The notes under the pieces: model-generated | Seen by the model: the letters and a program-made list of their open reading frames with translations, nothing else | Databases searched by the model: none | What the model was told of the DNA's origin: nothing | Origin: Tragulus kanchil | Taxonomy: Eukaryota > Chordata > Mammalia > Artiodactyla > Tragulidae | Length of the DNA: 64,000 nt | Reading direction: 5' to 3' | Assembly (NCBI GenBank): GCA_022376925.1 | Contig: JAIOJX010000025.1 | Location: forward strand, 184,883,801-184,947,800 | Program-made: the position numbers and the translations under genes | Part shown: piece by piece, positions 31,984 to 42,677 of the stretch | Layout of the letters: each line of letters starts with the position of its first letter | Numbering within the stretch: position 1 is the stretch's first letter

Positions 31984-32407
31984 TGAGGCATGGCGGCTTC
32001 TGCGGAGGACGATGCCCCCCTGCGCCCCCGCCCCCCGTGCCCCCAACCTTACTGGGCAGAGACAGCCTGTCTCTCTGGATGATTGAGCTGCAGGTGGACA
32101 GGCAGAAACACAAACACTGGGAGCGTCCTCCCGTCCAAGGTGAAGCAGGGACTTCTGGAAGCGGGGTGTCCCATCACACCATCCGCATCGCCAGGGTTCA
32201 GAGCAGCTCCCAGGCGCGGCCTCCGCCCTGGGCTGTGGGCTCTGGGGAGAGGGAGGACGTGGCCATCCGCTGGGCCTGGCAGCAGAGCTGGGGGTGGATG
32301 GTGGGCCACCCGTCCTTGCGTGAAGAGGCTCATGGGCCCCTCACTGCCTGCTCAAGGCCGCCATGGCTGAACCCCAAGGGTGGCCCCAACAAGGCATGTG
32401 GATCCTT

Positions 32408-32739
32408 TTTTTTTTTTTAAAGATTTATTTATTTATTTATTTTTGGGCGGGGGTCGGGTTGGGGAGGGAGGGGAGCGGGCGGGCCACTTCTACTGGTCTT
32501 TCATTTCTCTGTGTTCATCCGTGTTTGTTCTTTGGCTCCTGTGGGCCTCCCATCGCGGTGGCGTCTGTCGTCGCAGAGCGCTGGCTCTGGGCGCACGTGC
32601 CCCAGAGCTCCAGGTTGGTAATTGGACACATCAGTCCAGCCGCTCCGCGGCACCTGGGATCTTCCCAGGCCAGGGATCGAACCGGTGCCCCTTGCACTGC
32701 AAGGCGGTGTCCTTACCCACTGGACCTCCAGGGAAGCCT
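32408..32739 (-). mobile_element. CHR-2-like SINE, duplicate copy
   Basis: Second tandem copy of the SINE one period upstream, two bases longer in its middle (GTCGCAGAGCGC). Confidence 0.88.
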
Positions 32740-32889
32740 GGCAGGTGGATTCTTTACCGACTGAGCCGCCAGGGAAGCCCCACCGAAATATGAGCGACCT
32801 CACCGAGAGACATTTCAAGGAGAAAAGTGAGGCCGCCCAGTGATCTTTCTCGGACACTTGCACTGTAAGAACTTAAAGTGTTTTCAACC

Positions 32890-33190
32890 TCCCGAGATGT
32901 GTTTGGAGGCAGGGGCTCTCGGGAGGTGATGGAGGTCACATGAGGCCGTAAGGGTGGGGCCCTGATCCGAGGAGCCTGTGTCCCTGTAGGAAGGGCCCCC
33001 GCGCGTGCTCTCTCTCCGCCGTGGGAGGACACAGTAAGAAGGTGACCGTCCGCACTCAGCAAGGGAGCCCTCGCCCGAAATGGAGCCCCATGACCCCTTG
33101 ATCTTGGACCTCTGGTTTTTGGAGCTGTGAGAAAATCCATTTCTAATGCGGAGGCCAGTTGATCTGCCGTATTTTGGGATGTGACAGGCT
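32890..33190 (+). mobile_element. ERVL-MaLR solo LTR
   Basis: The complete version of the LTR: it continues past the joint with ACCCCTTGATCTTGGACCTC, GGTTTTTGGAGCTGTGAGAA and ATCCATTTCTAATG, the usual 3' part of MST/MLT1 LTRs. Non-coding, ancient. Confidence 0.82.
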
Positions 33191-33657
33191 GAGCTCACTC
33201 AGTGACGAATGACAGGCTGACAGCGAGGAGAAAGACCACGACGGTGGCCCGACCCAGCGCCTCAGCTGTGTTTCCTCCTGACAAGAAAGACCCAGCCGAT
33301 CACGCGCTCTTGCTAAATGACGGCGGGCGTCTCCAGATGTGGCTTCATGCTGAGCGGCGCACGGGCAAGGGGGAGCCGTAGGCGCCGAGATGGACGGCCT
33401 GGCACGAGGCCCCCGGTCCGCCCGCAGGCTGAGCCCCGGCCCGTCCGCACGCCGGCCCGAGCGCTGCTCTGCGGGCCTCCCCGAGGCGCTGGGGCGGAGG
33501 CGGGTGAGGCTGGAGGGCGGAGAGGGGTCGCCCCTGGGACGGATTTCCGGGCACCCTGGAGAGAGGATGTCCTGAGCCTCGGGTTCCGTTGTCTGTCCCC
33601 AGCAGCGGCAGCTCTGGGACGGCGAGACCCCGTGCTGGATGCCGGGGCGGCCGCATG
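33191..33657. other. CpG-rich unique stretch
   Basis: From 33,340 to 33,560 CpGs are dense (GAGCGGCGCACGGGC, CGTCCGCACGCCGGCCCG). No exon or promoter motif can be assigned. Confidence 0.5.
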
Positions 33658-33831
33658 AGGCCCACGGACGGTCGACCGCGGGGCCGCCCCGTCCAGGGGC
33701 TTCTCCAGGCAGGAAGACGGGAGCGGGTCGCTGTGTCCTCCTCTAGGGGACCTTCCTGACCCAGGGATCGAGCCCGGGCCTCCCGCACTGTAGGCAGGTT
33801 CTTTACCGTCTGAGCCGCCAGGAAGCCCCGC
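33658..33831 (-). mobile_element. Bov-tA SINE
   Basis: CTTCTCCAGGCAGGAAGACG, ACCTTCCTGACCCAGGGATC, GAGCCCGGGCCTCCCGCACT, GTAGGCAGGTTCTTTACCGT, CTGAGCCGCCAGGAAGCCCC: antisense with a well kept head. Confidence 0.88.
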
Positions 33832-34695
33832 GTCTCTGTCCTTGCTCGCACGGGCCCGTCGTTTGTTCAGGGCCACCTTAATCCAGGACGAGCTCCTCTC
33901 AGGGGCCTGAAAACGCCTTACACAAGTCACATCTGTTTTCAAACAGGCTCCTCACCGCAGGTTCTGGGGGTTCGGACGTGGGCGTATCTTTCTGGGTCCC
34001 CCATTTCGTCTTTCTCCAGAGGGAGTGAGGTACAGGGCCGTGTCGGGGTGAGGGGCCCTCGGGGCAGGGAAGGCCTCCCCGCTCTGTAACCCCGTCTGAG
34101 CCCAGGGGGACCGTGAGGTGAGCGGACACCCCTGCCCGCGCTGGCTTCCAGCGCCGCCGGCCCGGCTCACGGGCACCTCGACTCTGCCCCCGGCGCGTGG
34201 AGGGCAGGGGTGAGGAGGAGCGGCCCGGCGAGGAGGGGTGGGGGGCGGGGGTGCTCTGAGCCCGGACGGAGCCACCTGGCAAGGCCAGAGCGGGAAGCCC
34301 GACAGCCAGGTCCCCCGAGGTCAGTGCTGGCGAGCGGGCCGGGCCAGTGTCACCCCACCGTCCACGGTCCCCTCCGTGGCCGCGGGCTGCAGCCAGGTGG
34401 GCGTCACAGGCCTTCCTGAGGCTGGACACAGGCTGCCCGGGGACGGGGTGGTGCTCGGGGAGAGGGTCGCCGTCGGAGCAGGCTGTGACCTTGCTCGTCT
34501 CCCAGGACCCTGGTGTGCCGGTGAGCGGGGCCTAGAGAGCAGGGCTGGGCCAGGTTCTCCCCACCACGGAGGAGACCCCGGCCCCCTGCTCCCTCCCGCG
34601 GGGGGAGGGCAGGGACAGGGGAGAGGTGGCGCGAGGATTGCCAAGGGCACCAGGAGCCCGCCAGGCGAGGGATGTATTCTCTCGGTCATGGGGCT
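33832..34695. other. Unique GC-rich stretch, nothing recognised
   Basis: No repeat family or gene recognised; open frames on both strands are compositional. Confidence 0.5.
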
Positions 34696-34699
34696 GGAG

Positions 34700-34803
34700 G
34701 CCTTGACGATGACCCACTTCCTGACCCGGGTGGTGATTACATGTGTATCACTTTGGGATACATTTTTGATAAATTATTCAATTGATGATAAACTATTCTT
34801 CCA
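34700..34803 (+). mobile_element. Possible L1 3' fragment
   Basis: GGTGGTGATTACATGTGTAT, CACTTTGGGATACATTTTTG, ATAAATTATTCAATTGATGA resemble an L1 3' UTR block. AT-rich island within GC-rich DNA. Confidence 0.5.
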
Positions 34804-35418
34804 AAAAGAGCAGGAGAAGGGTATGGTCTTGAAGGAAAGACGTCCGTTCAGCTCCTTTCTCAGCTGATCCCTGAGTGGGGGCCCGGGGGGCGGTGACCCC
34901 GCCGTCTCCCGGATCAGACAGGCGTGTCGGGGGGAAGGTGGCCGGGCTTGAAGCGAGTGCCGGGTGGACCGGCCTCCTCCACGCTGAGGGCCGGGCGAGG
35001 CGGGGGTCTCGGCGCCTGAGCGGGCACGGGGGCGGGGGAAACCCCCGAGCGGCCGTGTGTCTGAGGTCGGCGGCGGCGGCCCTGGTGGCGGGGGCTGGCC
35101 AGACAGGTGCGCTTTGTGTCAGAGCGACGCAGAGGGGCCGTGAGAAGAACGGGGACCTTTTCGTGCCGCCCGATGCCCCGAGGTCCAGTGTCCTCATCTT
35201 TAAAACGCGAGTGGCCAGCACCCAGCAGAGACGGGTGGCCGCGGGCCCCGTCGGCCACGTGGTCCCGGGGTGCGCCCCCCTCCGCGGATGGTCACCGAGA
35301 GAGCTCGCGTCCACCTCAGGGACGCTCCCGCTGGGTGTGGAGAATGAAAGCCACCGTCACCCGGATCACAGGGGCCTCGGTCAGCGGTGCAGCGTGCGTG
35401 TCTTGTGTGACGTGTGCA
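34804..35418. other. Unique CpG-rich stretch, nothing recognised
   Basis: No element recognised. The 324-codon plus-strand frame starting at 34,875 runs through a SINE downstream and is not a gene. Confidence 0.5.
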
Positions 35419-35451
35419 CTCAGTTAGTGCCCAGCTCCCGCGGGCTTCTGA

Positions 35452-35762
35452 TTTATTTATTTATTTTGGGCGGGGGTCGGGTTGGGGAGGGACGGGAGCG
35501 GGCGGGCCGCTTCTATTGGTCTTTCATTTGTCTATTTTCATCCGTCTTTGTTCTTTGGCTCCTGTGGGCCTCCCATCGTGGTGGCGTCCGTCTTTGCAGA
35601 GTGCCGGCTCTGGGCGCATGCGCTCCAGAGCTCCGGCTCGGTGATTGGACACATCAGTCCAGCCGCTCCGCGGCACGTGGGATCTTCCCAGGCCAGGGAT
35701 CGAACCGGCGCCCCTTGCACTGCAAGGCGGTGTCCTTACCCACTGGACCACCAGGGGAAGCC
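35452..35762 (-). mobile_element. CHR-2-like SINE with target-site duplication
   Basis: TTTATTTATTTATTTTGGGC tail, CTCTGGGCGCATGCGCTCCA, GGATCGAACCGGCGCCCCTT, ACTGGACCACCAGGGGAAGC. Flanking 17-base blocks CTCCCGCGGGCTTCTGA and CTCCTGCCTGCTTCTGA differ at three positions. Confidence 0.9.
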
Positions 35763-36528
35763 CTCCTGCCTGCTTCTGAACGCCTGCTTGCCCCCGGAGG
35801 GCAATCCTTACTCCTCACTCCGCGTTCACAAATAACCACCTGGACGTGAGATATTTCACTAAGGAAAACGAGGCTGACCGGTGACCTTTCTTGGACACTG
35901 TGTTCTAAGGACTTAAACCATTTTAAACGTCCAAGGAGGAGCCGCTCCTGCAGCTGCTGACACCCTCACCCGGATACCCGACACACCTTCATCAAATAAA
36001 CGTCACCCAGCAGACCTCGCGGGTTTCCACGTCTCTCCACGCGTCCCTCCAACAGGCTCTGGTCCCTCACGACGTCCACTCGCTTTGCTCTCCTTTCGCG
36101 TCTGTCTTCCTCCGTGCTGATGTCCATCCACCGCCTCCCGTGCACCCGCTCAGCGCTCAGGGCCTTCTCTTCTTAGTGTCTACTTTCACCGTGTTACCTA
36201 GTCTCGACCTGGTGTTAGCGTGACCGTGGCCGACCGCTCGCCCGTCCCTGTCCTCCCTCGCCCCACGGAGCTCGGATCTCGTCTGTCCAGCCGCCTGTGT
36301 GGCTTTCCATCTTGGGAATGGGACCGATGCCCAGACCTCCCGCGTCCACACTCACACGCCCGCCCTTTGCCCGCACTCTGCTCCCCTTCCCTCTCCCGCC
36401 CCCCGTCTTCGTTGACGGGGACCCCATCCTCCGGTTGCTCAGACCCAAGTCTTGAGGTCGCCCTGAAGCTCATCTTCCTCCCGTGCCAGCCGGTGCTCAG
36501 TTAGTGCCCAGCTCCCGCGGGCTTCTGA

Positions 36529-36839
36529 TTTATTTATTTATTTTGGGCGGGGGTCGGGTTGGGGAGGGACGGGAGCGGGCGGGCCGCTTCTATTGGTCTT
36601 TCATTTGTCTATTTTCATCCGTCTTTGTTCTTTGGCTCCTGTGGGCCTCCCATCGTGGTGGCGTCCGTCTTTGCAGAGTGCCGGCTCTGGGCGCATGCGC
36701 TCCAGAGCTCCGGCTCGGTGATTGGACACATCAGTCCAGCCGCTCCGCGGCACGTGGGATCTTCCCAGGCCAGGGATCGAACCGGCGCCCCTTGCACTGC
36801 AAGGCGGTGTCCTTACCCACTGGACCACCAGGGGAAGCC
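36529..36839 (-). mobile_element. CHR-2-like SINE, duplicate copy
   Basis: Second tandem copy of the SINE one period upstream, flanks included. Confidence 0.9.
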
Positions 36840-37299
36840 CTCCTGCCTGCTTCTGAACGCCTGCTTGCCCCCGGAGGGCAATCCTTACTCCTCACTCCGC
36901 GTTCACAAATAACCACCTGGACGTGAGATATTTCACTAAGGAAAACGAGGCTGACCGGTGACCTTTCTTGGACACTGTGTTCTAAGGACTTAAACCATTT
37001 TAAACGTCCAAGGAGGAGCCGCTCCTGCAGCTGCTGACACCCTCACCCGGATACCCGACACACCTTCATCAAATAAACGTCACCCAGCAGACCTCGCGGG
37101 TTTCCACGTCTCTCCACGCGTCCCTCCAACAGGCTCTGGTCCCTCACGACGTCCACTCGCTTTGCTCTCCTTTCGCGTCTGTCTTCCTCCGTGCTGATGT
37201 CCATCCACCGCCTCCCGTGCACCCGCTCAGCGCTCAGGGCCTTCTCTTCTTAGTGTCTACTTTCACCGTGTTACCTAGTCTCGACCTGGTGTTAGCGTG

Positions 37300-37752
37300 A
37301 CCGTGGCCGACCGCTCGCCCGTCCCTGTCCTCCCTCGCCCCACGGAGCTCGGATCTCGTCTGTCCAGCCGCCTGTGTGGCTTTCCATCTTGGGAATGGGA
37401 CCGATGCCCAGACCTCCCGCGTCCACACTCACACGCCCGCCCTTTGCCCGCACTCTGCTCCCCTTCCCTCTCCCGCCCCCCGTCTTCGTTGACGGGGACC
37501 CCATCCTCCCGGTTGCTCAGACCCAAGTCTTGAGGTCGTCCCTGAAGCTCATCTTCCTCCCGTGCCCCGTCTCCAGGCCGGCAGCTCACCCTGCGCCCTC
37601 TGCCAACCGAGGATTCCCAGAGCCCCGCGGCCAGTCTCCCCTCTCCTCGCCGCCTTCTCCCATCCCGGGGCAGGCCGCCACCCTCTGACCCTCTGACACC
37701 TGATGACGGACCTATCAGGCCTCCCGGCCTCCCATTCCCCTCCCCCAAGACT
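37300..37752 (+). mobile_element. L2 LINE, left segment
   Basis: CCCCGTCTTCGTTGACGGGG, ACCCCATCCTCCCGGTTGCT, CAGACCCAAGTCTTGAGGTC and GTCCCTGAAGCTCATCTTCC correspond to the L2 3' region upstream of its better known tail. The same block appears truncated at 36,225-36,487 in the first tandem copy. It continues beyond a SINE insertion. Confidence 0.75.
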
Positions 37753-38024
37753 TTCTTTTTTGTTTTGGGCCACTTCTATTGGTCTTTGACTTGTCTGTTT
37801 TCATCCATCTCTGTTCTTTGGCCCGTGTGGGCCTCCCATCGCGGTGGCCTCTGTCGCCGCAGAGCGCCGGCTCTGGGCGCATGCGCTCCAGAGCTCCGGC
37901 TCGGTCGTTGGACACATCGGTCCAGCCGCTCGGCGGCACGTGGGATCTTCCCAGGCCAGGGATGGAAACGGCGCCCCTTGCACTGCAAGGCGGTGTCCTT
38001 ACCCACTGGGCCACCAGGGAAGCC
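37753..38024 (-). mobile_element. CHR-2-like SINE inserted in L2
   Basis: GGGCCACTTCTATTGGTCTT, CATCCATCTCTGTTCTTTGG, GCATGCGCTCCAGAGCTCCG, ACCCACTGGGCCACCAGGGA. An 11-base perfect repeat CCCCCAAGACT lies at both edges (37,742-37,752 and 38,025-38,035), and L2 sequence continues on both sides. Confidence 0.9.
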
Positions 38025-38035
38025 CCCCCAAGACT

Positions 38036-38352
38036 ATTTTTAACTCTGCGGCCGGGGTGACCCTTTTAAAGCTTCAGTCTGGATCAAGTCTCCCCTCTGT
38101 CACAGCCCTCCAGTGGTGACCGCACGCCAGCCCTGCTGTTTCTCCGATGGCGTCTCCTTCTCTCCTGCCGGCTCAGCTGTCCCCTCCACGCTGGCCGCCA
38201 CGCTGTCTTCCCTAGAAACCAACAGTCACGCTCCTGCCTCAGGCCCTTTGCACCTGCTGTTTCCTCTGCCCAGATGCTCTTTCCCAAACACCCGTGGGGC
38301 TGCTTCTCTCCCTTCTTTGAGGTTTTTATCATATGCCCTCTCTTGGTGAGGA
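38036..38352 (+). mobile_element. L2 LINE, middle segment
   Basis: GGGTGACCCTTTTAAAGCTT, CAAGTCTCCCCTCTGTCACA, GCCCTCCAGTGGTGACCGCA, CTCCTGCCTCAGGCCCTTTG, CACCTGCTGTTTCCTCTGCC follow the L2 consensus in order. Confidence 0.88.
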
Positions 38353-38892
38353 TCGTGCTTTTTGGAACTTTTAAAAATGCATCTTGTTTGAGCTGCGGTC
38401 CAGTAGGGAGCAGAGCCCATGACTAGGGCAGTGGAGTTGGCGTTTCACTTGGGAGGGGCAGGTCCAGGCTGGCGAGAGCGAAGGGAAGGGAGCCGGGAGT
38501 GGCGGGGAGGGGACCAGCACGTCACCCGCCTCATGGTGAACGGTGATGACACGAGAGACCACGAGGTACGCAGGAGTTCTCCAGAAAGCCAGTGGGGAGG
38601 GTTGTGACTTGGAGGCAATCCATAGGTGGGAACCCAGAGTGGGAGTGTGTCTGCTCGTCTCTCCGTCCCGTTTCTCGCGGGTCAGCGTTCACGCCCAGGG
38701 ACTTGATCTACTCACAGGTCTGGTCCTCTCGTCCGGCCTTCGCTGGCCATCCAGGGACCCAGATCCTGGATGTCCTCCACAAGTCTGACTGTGCCCAGAC
38801 CCCGGGCACAGGTGGGTGCCGACCGAGAGGGGGCAGGAGACCAGCCCGTCCTCAGAGTGGTGCCCAGGGTCTGCGGTCGGGCCCCCTGCCGC
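38353..38892. other. Unrecognised 540-base block inside L2
   Basis: L2 stops near GGTGAGG and resumes about 540 bases later. The block between (with GCAGTGGAGTTGGCGTTTCA and CTCATGGTGAACGGTGATGA) matches no repeat I recognise and has no clear terminal repeats. It could be an older insertion or replaced L2 sequence. A second copy is at 39,468-40,007. Confidence 0.5.
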
Positions 38893-39106
38893 ACCCCTGG
38901 CTGCCCTTCCTGCCTCGTTTTTCTCCTTGGAAGTAGCGTCTGACATGCTGCAGAGTTTTATTTATTTTCTCTGTTTATCGTCTCCTTCCTCCACTGGAAA
39001 ACAAGCTCAAGACGGGGCTTCCTGCTGGGTGCTGCTTACCCCCACCGGCGGAGCGCCATCTGCTCCTGGAAGCTCTCGGGAAACGTTTGTTGAATGAAAC
39101 AGGGAA
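38893..39106 (+). mobile_element. L2 LINE 3' end
   Basis: TTTTATTTATTTTCTCTGTT, ATCGTCTCCTTCCTCCACTG, GAAAACAAGCTCAAGACGGG and GTTTGTTGAATGAAACAG match the terminal L2 3' end, including the GAAT-type tail. Confidence 0.88.
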
Positions 39107-39206
39107 AGAGGATCCTCGCTCACTGACCCAAAGAAGCGTCTCTCTTAAATAACGTTGGATTACCTTTTTTCCTCAGCGCGTCTTACACACTTTCTTGAGT
39201 CTGGGC

Positions 39207-39424
39207 GTGTGAGCGTGTGTGCTTAGTCGCTAAGTCAGATCCGACTCTTTGTGACGCCATAGGTTGCAGCCCTCCAGGCTCTTCTGTTCACGGGATTTTT
39301 CAAGCAAGGATGCTGGAGTGGGTTGCCATTTCCTTCTTCAGGGGATCTTCTCCACCCGGGGCCTGAACTCGAGTCTCCTGTGTTTTCTGCATTAGCAGGT
39401 GGATTGTTAACCTGTTGAGCCGTG
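39207..39424 (-). mobile_element. Bov-tA SINE
   Basis: GTGTGTGCTTAGTCGCTAAG, CCGACTCTTTGTGACGCCAT, GCTGGAGTGGGTTGCCATTT, CCTTCTTCAGGGGATCTTCT, GGTGGATTGTTAACCTGTTG: antisense, nearly full length. Confidence 0.92.
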
Positions 39425-40007
39425 GGTCTAAATCTGAGGTTTTATCATATGCCCTCTCTTGGTGAGGATCGTGCTTTTGGAACTTTTAAAAATGCATCTT
39501 GTTTGAGCTGCGGTCCAGTAGGGAGCAGAGCCCATGACTAGGGCAGTGGAGTTGGCGTTTCACTTGGGAGGGGCAGGTCCAGGCTGGCGAGAGCGAAGGG
39601 AAGGGAGCCGGGAGTGGCGGGGAGGGGACCAGCACGTCACCCGCCTCATGGTGAACGGTGATGACACGAGAGACCACGAGGTACGCAGGAGTTCTCCAGA
39701 AAGCCAGTGGGGAGGGTTGTGACTTGGAGGCAATCCATAGGTGGGAACCCAGAGTGGGAGTGTGTCTGCTCGTCTCTCCGTCCCGTTTCTCGCGGGTCAG
39801 CGTTCACGCCCAGGGACTTGATCTACTCACAGGTCTGGTCCTCTCGTCCGGCCTTCGCTGGCCATCCAGGGACCCAGATCCTGGATGTCCTCCACAAGTC
39901 TGACTGTGCCCAGACCCCGGGCACAGGTGGGTGCCGACCGAGAGGGGGCAGGAGACCAGCCCGTCCTCAGAGTGGTGCCCAGGGTCTGCGGTCGGGCCCC
40001 CTGCCGC

Positions 40008-40222
40008 ACCCCTGGCTGCCCTTCCTGCCTCGTTTTTCTCCTTGGAAGTAGCGTCTGACATGCTGCAGAGTTTTATTTATTTTCTCTGTTTATCGTCTCC
40101 TTCCCTCCACTGGAAAACAAGCTCAAGACGGGGCTTCCTGCTGGGTGCTGCTTACCCCCACCGGCGGAGCGCCATCTGCTCCTGGAAGCTCTCGGGAAAC
40201 GTTTGTTGAATGAAACAGGGAA
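40008..40222 (+). mobile_element. L2 3' end, duplicate copy
   Basis: Second tandem copy of the L2 tail one period upstream; one extra C in CTTCCCTCCACTGG. Confidence 0.88.
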
Positions 40223-40321
40223 AGAGGATCCTCGCTCACTGACCCAAAGAAGCGTCTCTCTTAAATAACGTTGGATTACCTTTTTTCCTCAGCGCGTCTT
40301 ACACACTTTCTTGAGTCTGGG

Positions 40322-40537
40322 CGTGTGAGCGTGTGTGCTTAGTCGCTAAGTCAGATCCGACTCTTTGTGACGCCATAGGTTGCAGCCCTCCAGGCTCTTC
40401 TGTTCACGGGATTTTTCAAGCAAGGATGCTGGAGTGGGTTGCCATTTCCTTCTTCAGGGGATCTTCTCCACCCGGGGCCTGAACTCGAGTCTCCTGTGTT
40501 TTCTGCATGGCAGGTGGATTGTTAACCTGTTGAGCCG
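40322..40537 (-). mobile_element. Bov-tA SINE, duplicate copy
   Basis: Second tandem copy of the Bov-tA one period upstream; two bases shorter near its head. Confidence 0.92.
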
Positions 40538-40544
40538 TGGGTCT

Positions 40545-41340
40545 GGGCCTGGATAATATTTATTTAACCACCCTGCGAGGACGGCTGTGTTGGACTCCAT
40601 GTTTTAGCATCTACTTTTAGGCAAAGCACACAAAGCTAGAGGACAGAATGCGAGTGTTGAAATCTAGCAGCGTGTGGCTGACAGGGAGGGGGCAGCTCTC
40701 TGGAAGGGTCGACATCCGCTTGTTCACAGTGGCTGGGGGTGAGGTGACGGGCACTTTTCTGTGCTTATTTGTGTCTCTGACCCCCAGGGAGGTCGAGGGC
40801 TGCAGCTCAGGGCCAGCATTTGGAGTCCAGCCTCGAGCTCCCGCACGTGCTGCTAAGCCGGGGGCAGGGCCCTGGTCCTGCTGTGTCGAGGTCCACAGCC
40901 TGGGCCTGGACCACGGGCCAGAGGCCAAAATCAGGGTGTCGGCGGGGTCGGTACCTTCCGAGGCCAGGAGGAAACCTCGGTCCCAGGCCTCTGCCCTGGC
41001 CGCCGGGGGTTGGCTGGTGATCTTTGGTTTCGAGAAGCATTGCCCCATCTCTGCCTCCCTCATCACACGGCCTTCTCCCCGTGTGCCTGTCTGTGACCGA
41101 ATGTCCTCTTGTTATACGGAGGCGATGGGTTTGCAGCAGGACCTCGTCTTCGTTCATTACTCTCGCAGTGAAACGTATTCTTTCCAAAGAAGGTTGCGCT
41201 CTGAGGCACGCGGGTTCCGACTGCAGCATCTGCGTTCTGGGGGAGGCCAGTCAGATGGTCTCGGGCAGTTGCTGCTGTTGACCCACCACGGCAAGCCCCC
41301 AGGCAGCCCGGAAACCGGCATGTCCTTGGTCCTGTGACCA
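40545..41340. other. Unique stretch, nothing recognised
   Basis: A plus-strand open frame of 229 codons (40,648-41,337) is present but resembles no protein family and overlaps frames on the other strand. No repeat recognised apart from a weak MIR-like GACACAGTTTCCTCATCTGG just beyond. Confidence 0.45.
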
Positions 41341-41551
41341 CAGGGCTCAGTTGACCGTGGGGAGGGGCAGGGTGGTCCCAGCTCTGGCCTGGTGGCCAGT
41401 TCTGACACAGTTTCCTCATCTGGCAAAACAAGACCACCCCCCGCCTCCTCTCCGGGGCTGGCCGAGGTGGACTCGTCCTGCGTGGGAAGTTGCTGTGGTG
41501 TGGAGGCCGGGGGGGGGGGGTGTCCAGGTGAACATGGGCGGACACAGTCCG

Positions 41552-41632
41552 GATCTTCTCCACCCGGGGCCTGAACTCGAGTCTCCTGTGTTTTCTGCAT
41601 GGCAGGTGGATTGTTAACCTGTTGAGCCGTGG
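41552..41632 (-). mobile_element. Third copy of the Bov-tA right end
   Basis: The right 80 bases of the Bov-tA (from GGATCTTCTCCACCCGGGGC to TTGTTAACCTGTTGAGCCG) appear here for the third time, starting abruptly at the joint of duplication 11. Confidence 0.9.
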
Positions 41633-42677
41633 GTCTGGGCCTGGATAATATTTATTTAACCACCCTGCGAGGACGGCTGTGTTGGACTCCATGTTTTAGC
41701 ATCTACTTTTAGGCAAAGCACACAAAGCTAGAGGACAGAATGCGAGTGTTGAAATCTAGCAGCGTGTGGCTGACAGGGAGGGGGCAGCTCTCTGGAAGGG
41801 TCGACATCCGCTTGTTCACAGTGGCTGGGGGTGAGGTGACGGGCACTTTTCTGTGCTTATTTGTGTCTCTGACCCCCAGGGAGGTCGAGGGCTGCAGCTC
41901 AGGGCCAGCATTTGGAGTCCAGCCTCGAGCTCCCGCACGTGCTGCTAAGCCGGGGGCAGGGCCCTGGTCCTGCTGTGTCGAGGTCCACAGCCTGGGCCTG
42001 GACCACGGGCCAGAGGCCAAAATCAGGGTGTCGGCGGGGTCGGTACCTTCCGAGGCCAGGAGGAAACCTCGGTCCCAGGCCTCTGCCCTGGCCGCCGGGG
42101 GTTGGCTGGTGATCTTTGGTTTCGAGAAGCATTGCCCCATCTCTGCCTCCCTCATCACACGGCCTTCTCCCCGTGTGCCTGTCTGTGACCGAATGTCCTC
42201 TTGTTATACGGAGGCGATGGGTTTGCAGCAGGACCTCGTCTTCGTTCATTACTCTCGCAGTGAAACGTATTCTTTCCAAAGAAGGTTGCGCTCTGAGGCA
42301 CGCGGGTTCCGACTGCAGCATCTGCGTTCTGGGGGAGGCCAGTCAGATGGTCTCGGGCAGTTGCTGCTGTTGACCCACCACGGCAAGCCCCCAGGCAGCC
42401 CGGAAACCGGCATGTCCTTGGTCCTGTGACCACAGGGCTCAGTTGACCGTGGGGAGGGGCAGGGTGGTCCCAGCTCTGGCCTGGTGGCCAGTTCTGACAC
42501 AGTTTCCTCATCTGGCAAAACAAGACCACCCCCCGCCTCCTCTCCGGGGCTGGCCGAGGTGGACTCGTCCTGCGTGGGAAGTTGCTGTGGTGTGGAGGGC
42601 CGGAGGGAAAGGGGGGCCGTGAGGACGGACCGCCGAGGCTGACGACTTCAGCAGGCTGCAACGATGGGCGGACACAG

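Larger units (their letters stand above)
30885..33078. repeat. Tandem duplication 8 (period 1,102 to 1,104)
   Basis: Copy one 30885 to about 31983, copy two 31989 to about 33078. Besides edge indels there are substitutions inside (GCTCCCCGTG versus GCCCCCCGTG; TGGGAAGAGA versus TGGGCAGAGA) and a two-base indel in the SINE (GTCGTCAGAG versus GTCGTCGCAGAG). The joint cuts a MaLR LTR. Confidence 0.9.
35419..37566. repeat. Tandem duplication 9 (period 1,077)
   Basis: Copy one 35419-36487, eight bases of joint, copy two 36496-37566. The last 70 bases of copy one lack bases present in copy two (ATCCTCCGGTTG versus ATCCTCCCGGTTG; AGGTCGCCCTGAAG versus AGGTCGTCCCTGAAG). The joint cuts an L2. Confidence 0.92.
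38322..40544. repeat. Tandem duplication 10 (period 1,115 to 1,116)
   Basis: Copy one 38322-39429, copy two 39437-40544, with seven bases between. Edge differences are one T in a T-run on the left and GCATTAGCAGG versus GCATGGCAGG on the right. Its right edge overlaps duplication 11. Confidence 0.92.
40460..42677. repeat. Tandem duplication 11 (period 1,092)
   Basis: Copy one 40460 to about 41550, copy two 41552 to about 42677. Copy one's right edge is badly corrupted: a run of twelve G (41509-41520) replaces GGAGGGAAAGGGGGG, and about 35 bases seen in copy two are missing before GATGGGCGGACACAG. It starts inside the Bov-tA of duplication 10. Confidence 0.92.

Noticed and set aside
40648..42429. 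Pair of identical 229-codon open frames that looked like a duplicated gene
   Set aside because: The frames are the two copies of duplication 11; translation has no recognisable family, and the opposite strand is also open.
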